DNA of 64,000 nt from Corynebacterium sp. 13CS0277 (GTDB taxonomy: Bacteria; Actinomycetota; Actinomycetes; Mycobacteriales; Mycobacteriaceae), in contig NZ_PPDL01000003.1 of assembly GCF_002994655.1 (NCBI RefSeq), positions 62,001 to 126,000 on the forward strand, written 5' to 3'. A program made the position numbers and the translations under genes. Positions 39,135 to 47,244 of this stretch are shown piece by piece. Position 1 is the stretch's first letter. Each line of letters starts with the position of its first letter. The notes below the pieces were generated by a model. It was not told where the DNA came from, did not search any database, and worked only from the letters and a program-made list of their open reading frames with translations.

Positions 39135-40721
39135 TTAGGCGCCCGCGGCGGCGCGGGGTGCCTCGAGAGCGTGCGCCAGCCCGCTGGCCTCATCGAACTC
39201 GGCGAGGACCTCCGCATCCGGTTCGGCGGTCGCGAGGGACACCACCACGATGCCCAGGGTGGCGGCCAGCACGCCAGGCACAATCTCGTAGAGGTCGGTC
39301 AACGCGCCCAGGCCCACAGTCTCCAGGGCGCCGTCGAGCCAGCCCTGGCCCCACGCGAACGACACGACCGCACCCAACACCAGGCCGGCAATCGCGCCGG
39401 GGGTGTTGAGGCGACGCCAGTACAGGGAAGCAATGAGCAGCGGGCCGAACGCGGAACCGAAACCTGCCCACGCGAAGGCCACCAGGCCCAGGATCGAATC
39501 AGAGGGGTTGGCGGCCATGAGGCCGGCGACCACCGCCACGACGACGACAGCGGTGCGGGAGAGGTTAATGAGCACCTGGTTCGTGGGCTTCTTCTTCGCC
39601 ACGATCATGAACATGTCCTCAATGAGCGCCGAGGAGGTCACCAGCAGCTGGGAGGAAATCGTCGACATGATGGCCGCCAGCACCGCCGTGAGAATCAGGC
39701 CGGCGATGAGCGGGTGGAACAGGATCCGGCCCATGTCGAGGAAGATCGTCTCGAAGTTTTCCTGGTCGGTGACCTGGATGGAGGGATCCTGGCCGAAGAA
39801 CGAGGTGCCGATGACGGCGACGGCCGTGGCGCCGAGGATGCAGAACAGCATCCAGAAGATACCGATCCGGCGCCCCGTCTTGGCCTCCCCGGGGCTGCGC
39901 AGCGCCATGAAGCGCACCACGATGTGCGGCTGCCCGAAGTAGCCCAACCCCCACGCCAGGGCGGAGATGATCCCGATGGCGCTCATCCCGGTGATCATGT
40001 GGAAGTAGTCGGGGTTGCCGTGCTCCCAGGGGCCGTAGGGCTGCTCCGTCGCCCAGGTGAACAGGGTGGAGGAGTCCTGCAGGGAGGCATAGGCCACCAC
40101 CGGCACAATGACGAGGGCTGCGAACATGAGCATGCCCTGCACCGCATCCGTGTAGCTCACCGCGAGGAAGCCGCCGATGAAGGTGTAGGCCACCGTCACC
40201 GCCGCCACGATAAGCATGCCGTCGAGGTAGGAGCCGCCGAACGTCGCCTCAAAGTAGCGGCCGCCGGACACCATGCCGGAGGACACATAGAAGGTGAAGA
40301 ACACCAGGATCACGATCGAGGACAACACGCGCAGCGCGCGGGAACGGTCCCGCAGGCGGTTCTCCACAAACGACGGCAGCGTGATGCTGTTGCCGGCGAC
40401 CTCCGTGTAGGCCCGCAGTCGCGGGGCCACCCACATCCAGTTCGCCCAACAGCCGATGAGTAGGCCGACGGCAATCCACAACTCACCCATGCCGGAGACA
40501 AACAGGGCGCCGGGCAGGCCCATGAGCAACCAGCCCGACATGTCCGACGCGCCGGCAGACAGGGCCGCCACGAAGGGGTTGAGATCGCGGCCGGCGAGCA
40601 TGTAGTCGTCATATTCATCCGTCTGCCGGTAGCTCCAATACCCGATAAGGAGCATCACCAGCATGTAGATGACGATCGCGATGATGAACCACGTGTTTTG
40701 GCTCATGACTGAGGTGTCCAT
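39135..40721 (-). CDS. putP: Sodium/proline symporter
   Basis: A 528-residue member of the sodium:solute symporter family that imports proline with Na+. Thirteen membrane helices are expected; the family signature is seen in SGWLLMGLPGALFVSG (about 62-77) and GLGYFGQPHIVVRFMA (about 255-270), which is typical of PutP itself. Start ATG 40721; Met6 is a possible alternative. No putA is adjacent. The protein ends in an acidic-Ala-rich cytosolic tail. Upstream lies the divergent SNF2 helicase, 369 bp away. Confidence 0.9.
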   Translation of the reverse strand: MDTSVMSQNTWFIIAIVIYMLVMLLIGYWSYRQTDEYDDYMLAGRDLNPFVAALSAGASDMSGWLLMGLPGALFVSGMGELWIAVGLLIGCWANWMWVAPRLRAYTEVAGNSITLPSFVENRLRDRSRALRVLSSIVILVFFTFYVSSGMVSGGRYFEATFGGSYLDGMLIVAAVTVAYTFIGGFLAVSYTDAVQGMLMFAALVIVPVVAYASLQDSSTLFTWATEQPYGPWEHGNPDYFHMITGMSAIGIISALAWGLGYFGQPHIVVRFMALRSPGEAKTGRRIGIFWMLFCILGATAVAVIGTSFFGQDPSIQVTDQENFETIFLDMGRILFHPLIAGLILTAVLAAIMSTISSQLLVTSSALIEDMFMIVAKKKPTNQVLINLSRTAVVVVAVVAGLMAANPSDSILGLVAFAWAGFGSAFGPLLIASLYWRRLNTPGAIAGLVLGAVVSFAWGQGWLDGALETVGLGALTDLYEIVPGVLAATLGIVVVSLATAEPDAEVLAEFDEASGLAHALEAPRAAAGA

Positions 40722-41076
40722 GGGCACGCAACTTTCTTGCTGTGTTCGGCGACAACGGTGCCACCCCACGTCGGCGCACAGCTCGCGCGTGCGGCGGGGG
40801 AGTGTCGGCACCCCAGGGCATGCAGGGGCGCCAAGGTGTGACTGTTCTAACTTAGCGGGCCTCGTCGTGATGCCCAACCCCCACACTGCCCCCATGCTGC
40901 CCCTGTGCAGGCGCGCCCGACGTGCCCCAGCGCGTGGCGTACCGGCGGCATGGACCTCGTGCCGCGCTGCGGGCGTGGGGCCGGGTAGCGCGCCCATGGC
41001 ATGGGGCCTGAGCTGGGTGGATGTGCTGGCTGTGGATAACTCGCACACGGCCCGACTGCGGATTCGGGCTGTGGCC
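40722..41076. other. Divergent spacer, putP and SNF2 helicase
   Basis: 355 bp. Nothing beyond the -10 element of the helicase gene is recognised. Confidence 0.35.
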
Positions 41077-41082
41077 TACACT
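41077..41082 (+). promoter_or_regulatory. -10 element of the SNF2 helicase gene (probably leaderless)
   Basis: TACACT with 8 nt to ATG 41091. There is no Shine-Dalgarno between them, so transcription probably starts at or next to the ATG. The -35 is not obvious. Confidence 0.55.
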
Positions 41083-41090
41083 GACCAGTT

Positions 41091-44000
41091 ATGAGTGAGT
41101 ACATCCTCCACGCCGTGTGGACCCCCGACGAACAGCTTGGCCTGTGGGTTGAGCAGGTGGAGGGACACCGTGTGCTCCAAATCCGTGACCTGCCCGAGGG
41201 CACCCTGCCCCCGGAGGTGGAACAGCAGCTGGCTGGCATCACCTCCCGCCGCAAAATGCAGGTGCGGCTGCGCAGCCCCCGCGGGCGGCTGCCGAAGCTG
41301 GTGATCCCGGTGACGGTGCTGATGCCGCAGCAGGCGGTGGAGCTGTTGTCGGTCATCGCCGAGGCCGACTCCCAGACGGCGAGTCGCACGACCCGGCTGG
41401 GGACGACCGCCCAGTGGGAGACCATCGGTGCGGAACTCCACTGGTGCGCCCACCTGGTGCAGGGCCTGCGCTCCTGCGCGCGCTCCGGGCGGGTGGCGTT
41501 GACGATGAACCAGGTGGATAACCAGTGGTACCCCCGCTTCCTCGTCGCACCGACCCAGGAAGTCTCCCGCTTCCTGTCTGACATGCAGGACGTGTGCCCG
41601 CAGGTGCTGGTGATGAACTCCCACAACCAGCTGGTGGACTCGATCGCCCACCACCTGTTCCACGAGCTGGTGCTCGACATCCTCGCCGACGAGCCGATCA
41701 CGCAGGACCTCCCGCGCCTGCATGTCTTCCTCCAGGCGCTGCTGCTCAACAAGCCGGTGGCCCGGGTCGGGGCGCAGATGCTGCCCAAACTGATGGAGTG
41801 GACCCGGTCGGTGGCCACCATCCCGCTGAGCGTGGTGGTGTTGGTGGAGGAAGAGGCGATCACATCCGATGATGACGAGCCGGCCACTGAGGACGAGCTC
41901 GTGCGGGATATGAAGCGCCCCCGTTTCCCCGTGACCCTGCGCCTGCGGGTAGGCAACGCCCCGCCGGAGCGCGTGGAGAACATCGAGGTGCCCGCAGAAT
42001 ACCGGGAGGACCTGCAGCTGCTGCAGGACAAGGTGCTGGACACCGCCCCCAGTTTGGAGCAGGCGCCGCCGGCGCTGGAGGTGTGGCCGGTGCGCTACGC
42101 CTTCGGCTCTCGGGATGTGCCGGTGCAGCAGAGCGCCTGGGATCTCGCCCTCAACCTGGAGCAGCTGGAGCGTTTCGTCAACCACGATGCGGCGAAGCTG
42201 CGGGCAGCCGGCGTGCACGTCATGCTGCCGAAGTCGTGGAAGAGCGCGACGGCCCGGCTCACCGTCAACCCGGACGGTGGCGACGCGCCGACGCGGCCCC
42301 CGCAGACCACCTTCCAGGAGATGGTGCAGGTGGGCCTGCACATCGACCTCGATGGCATGGGGCTGTCCGCGGAGGAAGCCCGCACCCTGTTGGCCTCCCA
42401 GGGCAACCTGGTGCGCATTCGCGACACCTGGGTTATGGCGGACGGGGAGACGATGACCAGGGTGCGCGCCTTCGTCAAGGACCTGCGCGCGAACTCTCGG
42501 GGCGCGACCATGGAACGCATGGCCGAGTTGGCAGACGAGCGCAGTGAGCTTCTTGGCTACATCGAGCAGCTCGAAGAGAAGATGAACACTGGGCCTGAGC
42601 TGACCAAGGCCCAGCTGGAGGCGCTCATCGACGAGCTGCACACTGCGGTCAACCGCGAACACGAGCTCGCCCAGCTGTATGCCGAGCTGGAGAGCTCCAT
42701 GGGCTTGCAATCCCCGCAGGAGATGGCGGCCGCCGATCTGCAAAAACTCATGCTGGAGGCCGACCCCGACACGCCCGTCGCCTTCGGTGGGGACGAGGGC
42801 CACGACCAGTTCGCCAACAGTCTCGTCACCGCCGTGCACGGCGCCCCGCCGGACTACGTCGACATCCCCGACACCGTCCACGCGGAGCTGCGCCACTACC
42901 AGCGGCGCGGCGTGAGCTGGCTGAAATACATGAGCGGCAATGGGCTGGGCTGCATCCTCGCCGACGACATGGGCCTGGGCAAGACGCTGCAGACCCTGGC
43001 GCTGCTCGCCGTCGAGCACGCCGAGAACCCCGAGGTGGCGCCGAGCCTCATCGTGGTGCCTACCAGTGTGGTGGGCAACTGGGAACGCGAGATCGCCACC
43101 TTCGTGCCGCACCTGAAGGTCTACACCCATTACGGGCCGCAGCGCCTCCGCCTCGACGAGGAAGGCAGTAGCGAAGACAGGCAGGCAACGCTGGAGAAGT
43201 TCCAGCGCCAGGTCGCAGACTACGACATTGTGCTCACCACCTACGGGCTGCTGGCCCGCGACGTGCTCGCATTGGCGTCCTGCACCTTCGACCACGTCAT
43301 CCTCGACGAGGCGCAGAACATCAAAAACCCGGCGACGAAAGCCGCGAAAGCGGCCCGCGCCGTGCCCGCCCGGCAGCGCATCGCGCTCACCGGCACCCCG
43401 GTGGAAAACCGCCTGGCGGACCTGCGTGCCCTGCTCGACTGGGTGAACCCCGGCATGCTGGGCAGCGCCAAGTTCTTCCGCACCCGCTACGCCATCCCCA
43501 TCGAACGCGAGGAGGACGAGTACGTCTCCCGCCGGCTGCTGTCCATGACGCGGCCCTTCGTGCTGCGGCGGGCGAAAACCGACCCGGCGATCATCGACGA
43601 CCTGCCGGAGAAGAACGAAACCATCGTCTACACCCAGCTGACCGCCGAACAGGCCGCCCTCTACAAGGCGACGACGGAGAACCTCCTGGCGCGCATTGAG
43701 AAGGCGAAGGCATCCGGCTCCAGTGTGCACGGTGCGGTGTTCTACCTCATTACCGCGATCAAGCAGATTTGTAACCACCCGGCGCACTACACCGGCGACG
43801 GCAGCCCCCTGGTCGTCGACGGCAAGCACCGCTCCGGCAAGGTGGAAGCCCTGCAGCGCATCGTGGAGCAGGCACTGTCCGAGGGGGAAAAAGTCCTGGT
43901 GTTCACCCAGTACGCCAAGTTTGGGGCGATGCTCGCCGAGTTCCTCTCCGATCTGGCCGACGAACCGATTCCCTTCCTCTACGGCCAGACGTCGCGCACC

Positions 44001-44597
44001 CAGCGCGACGCCATGGTGCGCACCTTCCAACGCCCGGATGGCCCGCCGCTGATGGTGCTGAGTCTGCGCGCCGGTGGCACGGGCCTCAACCTCACTGCCG
44101 CCAACCACGTGGTCCACATGGATCGTTGGTGGAACCCGGCGGTGGAAAACCAGGCCACCGACCGGGCGTTCCGCATCGGCCAGGACCGGGACGTCCACGT
44201 GCACAAGATGGTCACCCAGCACACCTTCGAAGAACGCATCGACGACATCATCAGCGGCAAACTGAAACTCGCCAGCCAGGTCGTGGTGCAGGGCGAAAGC
44301 TGGGTGGCCCAGCTCGACGCGGAGGACTTGAGCCAGCTGGTGAGCCTCGAACCGGGGCACTGGGACGACCCCTACACCAACGTCTACCCCCTGGAGCGCG
44401 CCGATGCCCCTGGCGAATCGCCGGAGTGGGACGGCTACGACAAGCTCGACACCGATGCGGCCGGCAAGTGGACCCCCAGCCGGGTCCTCATCCCCGAGGA
44501 CAACGACGACGAGGCACCAGAGACGTCCGCCGCCGACGACATCCACCACGCCGACATCATCGACCTGCGGCGCATGCGCGACCGCGACAAGGATTAA
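41091..44597 (+). CDS. SNF2-family DNA helicase/translocase (HelZ type)
   Basis: A 1168-residue SWI2/SNF2 ATPase. The N-terminal 330 residues are specific to the bacterial group, followed by an SNF2-associated domain (about 330-580). The ATPase begins with LRHYQRRGVSWL (about 605), Walker A DDMGLGKT near 623, DEAQ near 738, and motifs V-VI LRAGGTGLNL (about 988) and QATDRAFRIGQ (about 1022). It should translocate on duplex DNA and remodel nucleoprotein complexes. Thirty bp downstream is a SWIM zinc-finger gene, a pairing also seen in mycobacteria (Rv2101/Rv2102). Confidence 0.88.
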   Translation: MSEYILHAVWTPDEQLGLWVEQVEGHRVLQIRDLPEGTLPPEVEQQLAGITSRRKMQVRLRSPRGRLPKLVIPVTVLMPQQAVELLSVIAEADSQTASRTTRLGTTAQWETIGAELHWCAHLVQGLRSCARSGRVALTMNQVDNQWYPRFLVAPTQEVSRFLSDMQDVCPQVLVMNSHNQLVDSIAHHLFHELVLDILADEPITQDLPRLHVFLQALLLNKPVARVGAQMLPKLMEWTRSVATIPLSVVVLVEEEAITSDDDEPATEDELVRDMKRPRFPVTLRLRVGNAPPERVENIEVPAEYREDLQLLQDKVLDTAPSLEQAPPALEVWPVRYAFGSRDVPVQQSAWDLALNLEQLERFVNHDAAKLRAAGVHVMLPKSWKSATARLTVNPDGGDAPTRPPQTTFQEMVQVGLHIDLDGMGLSAEEARTLLASQGNLVRIRDTWVMADGETMTRVRAFVKDLRANSRGATMERMAELADERSELLGYIEQLEEKMNTGPELTKAQLEALIDELHTAVNREHELAQLYAELESSMGLQSPQEMAAADLQKLMLEADPDTPVAFGGDEGHDQFANSLVTAVHGAPPDYVDIPDTVHAELRHYQRRGVSWLKYMSGNGLGCILADDMGLGKTLQTLALLAVEHAENPEVAPSLIVVPTSVVGNWEREIATFVPHLKVYTHYGPQRLRLDEEGSSEDRQATLEKFQRQVADYDIVLTTYGLLARDVLALASCTFDHVILDEAQNIKNPATKAAKAARAVPARQRIALTGTPVENRLADLRALLDWVNPGMLGSAKFFRTRYAIPIEREEDEYVSRRLLSMTRPFVLRRAKTDPAIIDDLPEKNETIVYTQLTAEQAALYKATTENLLARIEKAKASGSSVHGAVFYLITAIKQICNHPAHYTGDGSPLVVDGKHRSGKVEALQRIVEQALSEGEKVLVFTQYAKFGAMLAEFLSDLADEPIPFLYGQTSRTQRDAMVRTFQRPDGPPLMVLSLRAGGTGLNLTAANHVVHMDRWWNPAVENQATDRAFRIGQDRDVHVHKMVTQHTFEERIDDIISGKLKLASQVVVQGESWVAQLDAEDLSQLVSLEPGHWDDPYTNVYPLERADAPGESPEWDGYDKLDTDAAGKWTPSRVLIPEDNDDEAPETSAADDIHHADIIDLRRMRDRDKD

Positions 44598-44627
44598 CCC
44601 ACACCACCTTTAGGGAAGGAGGACACC

Positions 44628-45815
44628 ATGGCACGCAGAGGCAGCCGCAACGCAGTCAAAGGCAAAGGCAACGTCATCTTCGTCAACTTCGGGCAGAAAT
44701 CCACGACCGAAGAATCCACGTCGACCCGCCTCGACAGCATCGCGCCGACGACCGACCGCATTGGCAACCCCCTGGGCGCGATCCTCTACGACACCGTCGC
44801 CCACCTCACCGACGCTGGCCGCCTGCAACGCGGCCGCGACTACGCCAGCCCCGACATCGTCCGCCAGCTCACCTTCCGCACAGGCCACATCACCGCCCAG
44901 GTGATGGGCAGCCAACCCGAGCCCTTTGAGACGAAGTTCACCCTGCACCTCCCCAGCGCGGCACACAACCGCCTCGTGGAGCAGTACCTCATCGAGCAGT
45001 TCTCCCAGGGGGTCACCCCCGTCACGGCCGCCCGCAGCCTGCCGGTGGTGACGATGCTGCTCACCGACACCACCCCGCAGGACGCACTGGACGGTGTCGA
45101 CACCACCCCCGATATCGAGATGCACTGCAGCTGCCCGGACTTCGCCCGCGGCCATGTGTGCAAACACCTCGTCGCCCTCGCCCTGCAAACCCGCACCCTG
45201 CTTGAGCAGCAGCCGGAGCGTCTGTTCGACCTGGTGTATCTCAACATCCCGGCGCTGCAAAAATCCGCCGACGCGATCGCTACGCAGAAGCTGGAATCCT
45301 CCCCGGATGCCGCGCCCAGCGCAGAAGAATTCTGGTCCGGCGGGCCGCTGCCCGCCTTCCCCGAACTGTCGGTGCGGAACTCCCTCGATCACGGGGACAT
45401 GCGCCTGCTGCGCAAAGCAGTGCACTACGTCTGCTTCAGCCGCCCGGAGGAATTCCGGGTGCTGGAGGAACTCTCCGACCTCTTCGACGACCTCATCGAT
45501 CGGGGCAGCTTCGATGACCCCGGCCGGCAGGAACTCAGCGATGCCCCCACAGGCAGCGGCTGGGACGACTACCAGTCCTTCGCAGACCCCGGTGACCTGC
45601 CGCGGCTGCGGGAGAAATCCCTCGTCCCACCCGAGGTCCCTCCTGCGGCAGACAGCCCCGCCGGGGACGCCACACCCACGGAAGGCCCGACTGCGGAACC
45701 CGCGCCGACAGACACGGACGCACATGGCCAGGACGACCCGGCACCCACCTTCCACGACACCACAGATTCCGACAGCACGACCAACCCCCCGGGCGACGAC
45801 CCCGCTGAGGAGTAG
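44628..45815 (+). CDS. SWIM zinc-finger protein
   Basis: A 395-residue protein with a SWIM finger C-x-C-x8-C-x-H at Cys167, Cys169, Cys178 and His180. SWIM fingers mediate DNA or protein binding, and in bacteria often accompany SNF2 ATPases. The start has an ideal AAGGAGG 6 nt before ATG 44628. Residues 1-25 are basic and could contact nucleic acid (MARRGSRNAVKGKGNV). The last 90 residues are Pro/Asp/Thr-rich and disordered. Probably translated with the SNF2 helicase as a two-gene operon. Confidence 0.85.
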   Translation: MARRGSRNAVKGKGNVIFVNFGQKSTTEESTSTRLDSIAPTTDRIGNPLGAILYDTVAHLTDAGRLQRGRDYASPDIVRQLTFRTGHITAQVMGSQPEPFETKFTLHLPSAAHNRLVEQYLIEQFSQGVTPVTAARSLPVVTMLLTDTTPQDALDGVDTTPDIEMHCSCPDFARGHVCKHLVALALQTRTLLEQQPERLFDLVYLNIPALQKSADAIATQKLESSPDAAPSAEEFWSGGPLPAFPELSVRNSLDHGDMRLLRKAVHYVCFSRPEEFRVLEELSDLFDDLIDRGSFDDPGRQELSDAPTGSGWDDYQSFADPGDLPRLREKSLVPPEVPPAADSPAGDATPTEGPTAEPAPTDTDAHGQDDPAPTFHDTTDSDSTTNPPGDDPAEE

Positions 45816-45833
45816 CGCGAACACTCTCGCCAC

Positions 45834-45873
45834 GGCACCCCGGCACCCCGGCACCCCGGCACCCCGACACCCC
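45834..45873 (+). repeat. Tandem octamer repeat GGCACCCC
   Basis: Five head-to-tail 8-bp units (four GGCACCCC, one GACACCCC), followed by a degenerate unit and a GGCAC/GTGCC hairpin at 45882-45895. The array lies in the 271-bp spacer between the SWIM and Mre11-like genes. Confidence 0.9.
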
Positions 45874-46086
45874 GGCGCCACGGCACTCCGGTGCCAGGGG
45901 CACAGCGCAGGCGCGCCGGGCAGGGGGTGATGAACCGGGTCGTGTGGTGGCGCGCTGAGGGTGAAAGTGTTCGAAAGAAGCGGCTGGGCGTTTTGCGTGT
46001 TGAAAAGGCAAATTTGGTGCCAGGGTGGGCGGTGATGTTCGACGCGTGTCGTGGCCGATTCCGGGCAACGTGGTAGAGAAGAACCC

Positions 46087-47244
46087 ATGAGCGTGACATT
46101 CCTCCACACCTCCGACTGGCAGATCGGCGCCACCTACTGGATGCTCGACGCCGACGGGCAGGCCCGCCTCGACCAGGCTCGCCTGGACGCCATCGCGACG
46201 ATGGGGCGCATCGCACGCGACACCGGGTGCGCCTTCATGGTGGTCGCCGGCGACGTCTTCGACCGCAACAGCCTGAAGGAGACGACACTGCAGCGCGCAC
46301 TCGAGGCGATGAAGGCGATCCCGGTGCCGGTGCTGCTGTTGCCGGGCAACCACGATCCGTTGACCGCGGACAGCATTTTTGCCCGCGCCACCCACTTGGA
46401 CAATGTCATGGTGCTCGACGGGCACGGCCCGTTCACCATCCCGGGGGTCGACGGCGTGGAGGTCGTCGCCGCGCCGCTGCTCACACGGCACGTGTACGAG
46501 GATCCGGTGGCGGTGATGCTGCGCGACGTGGAGCCCGCACCGGCGGACGTCATTCGTATCGCTGTGGGCCATGGGGCGGTGGAGAGCCACACCACGATGG
46601 CGACGGCGAACCATATCGACTTGGGCCTCGTGGAGGAGGCCCTCGCCGAGGGGCGCATTGATTACCTGGCGCTGGGGGATACACACTCCACGCGCAAGCT
46701 TGATGCCCGCGGCCAGGTGTACTACTCCGGCGCCCCGGAGGTCACTGACTTTCACGATTTTCACGGGCTGGCCCCGGGCGCTGACGTGGGCGGCAACGAG
46801 AACAACTCCGGCAACTGCCTCGTCGTCAGCATCGACAAGCGCGCCACCGGCGACGTGGATGTCACCGTGGAGGAACACCGCACCGGGCAGTGGCGCTTCG
46901 AAGCCCACACCCGCGATTGCAACAGTGCGGAGGACGTGGAGGACTTCCTCGCGTTCCTCAACGCCTTCGAGGACAAGCCGCGCGTGGTGATCAAGTACGC
47001 CCTGCAGGGCACGATCGACATGGCCGCCATGCAGCGGCTGGAGGGCGAATTAGCGCGCCTGGAGAATGCCTTCGCCGCCTTGTATCGCCGTACCCGGCTG
47101 GATAGTTTGCAGCTGGAGCCGAGCGAGGACGATCTGCACAACCTGGGGTTGGCTGGATATGCGGCCCAGGCGCTGGAGGAACTGGTCGCCACCGGCCAGG
47201 ACGATGCCATCAACCTGTTGTTCCGCCTGTCGAGGGAGAAGTGA
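46087..47244 (+). CDS. sbcD: SbcD/Mre11-like metallophosphoesterase nuclease
   Basis: A 385-residue calcineurin-fold nuclease, expected to work with the ATPase encoded next to it. Metal motifs: SDWQ at residues 9-12 (DxH has become DxQ), GDVFD at 55-59, GNHD at 87-90 and GDTHS near 197-201. The DxQ change also occurs, as I recall, in the actinobacterial Rv1277 group, so it is probably a subfamily trait. The C-terminal 120 residues resemble the capping domain. The stop overlaps the start of the next gene by one base (TGATG), so the two are translationally coupled. Confidence 0.85.
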   Translation: MSVTFLHTSDWQIGATYWMLDADGQARLDQARLDAIATMGRIARDTGCAFMVVAGDVFDRNSLKETTLQRALEAMKAIPVPVLLLPGNHDPLTADSIFARATHLDNVMVLDGHGPFTIPGVDGVEVVAAPLLTRHVYEDPVAVMLRDVEPAPADVIRIAVGHGAVESHTTMATANHIDLGLVEEALAEGRIDYLALGDTHSTRKLDARGQVYYSGAPEVTDFHDFHGLAPGADVGGNENNSGNCLVVSIDKRATGDVDVTVEEHRTGQWRFEAHTRDCNSAEDVEDFLAFLNAFEDKPRVVIKYALQGTIDMAAMQRLEGELARLENAFAALYRRTRLDSLQLEPSEDDLHNLGLAGYAAQALEELVATGQDDAINLLFRLSREK

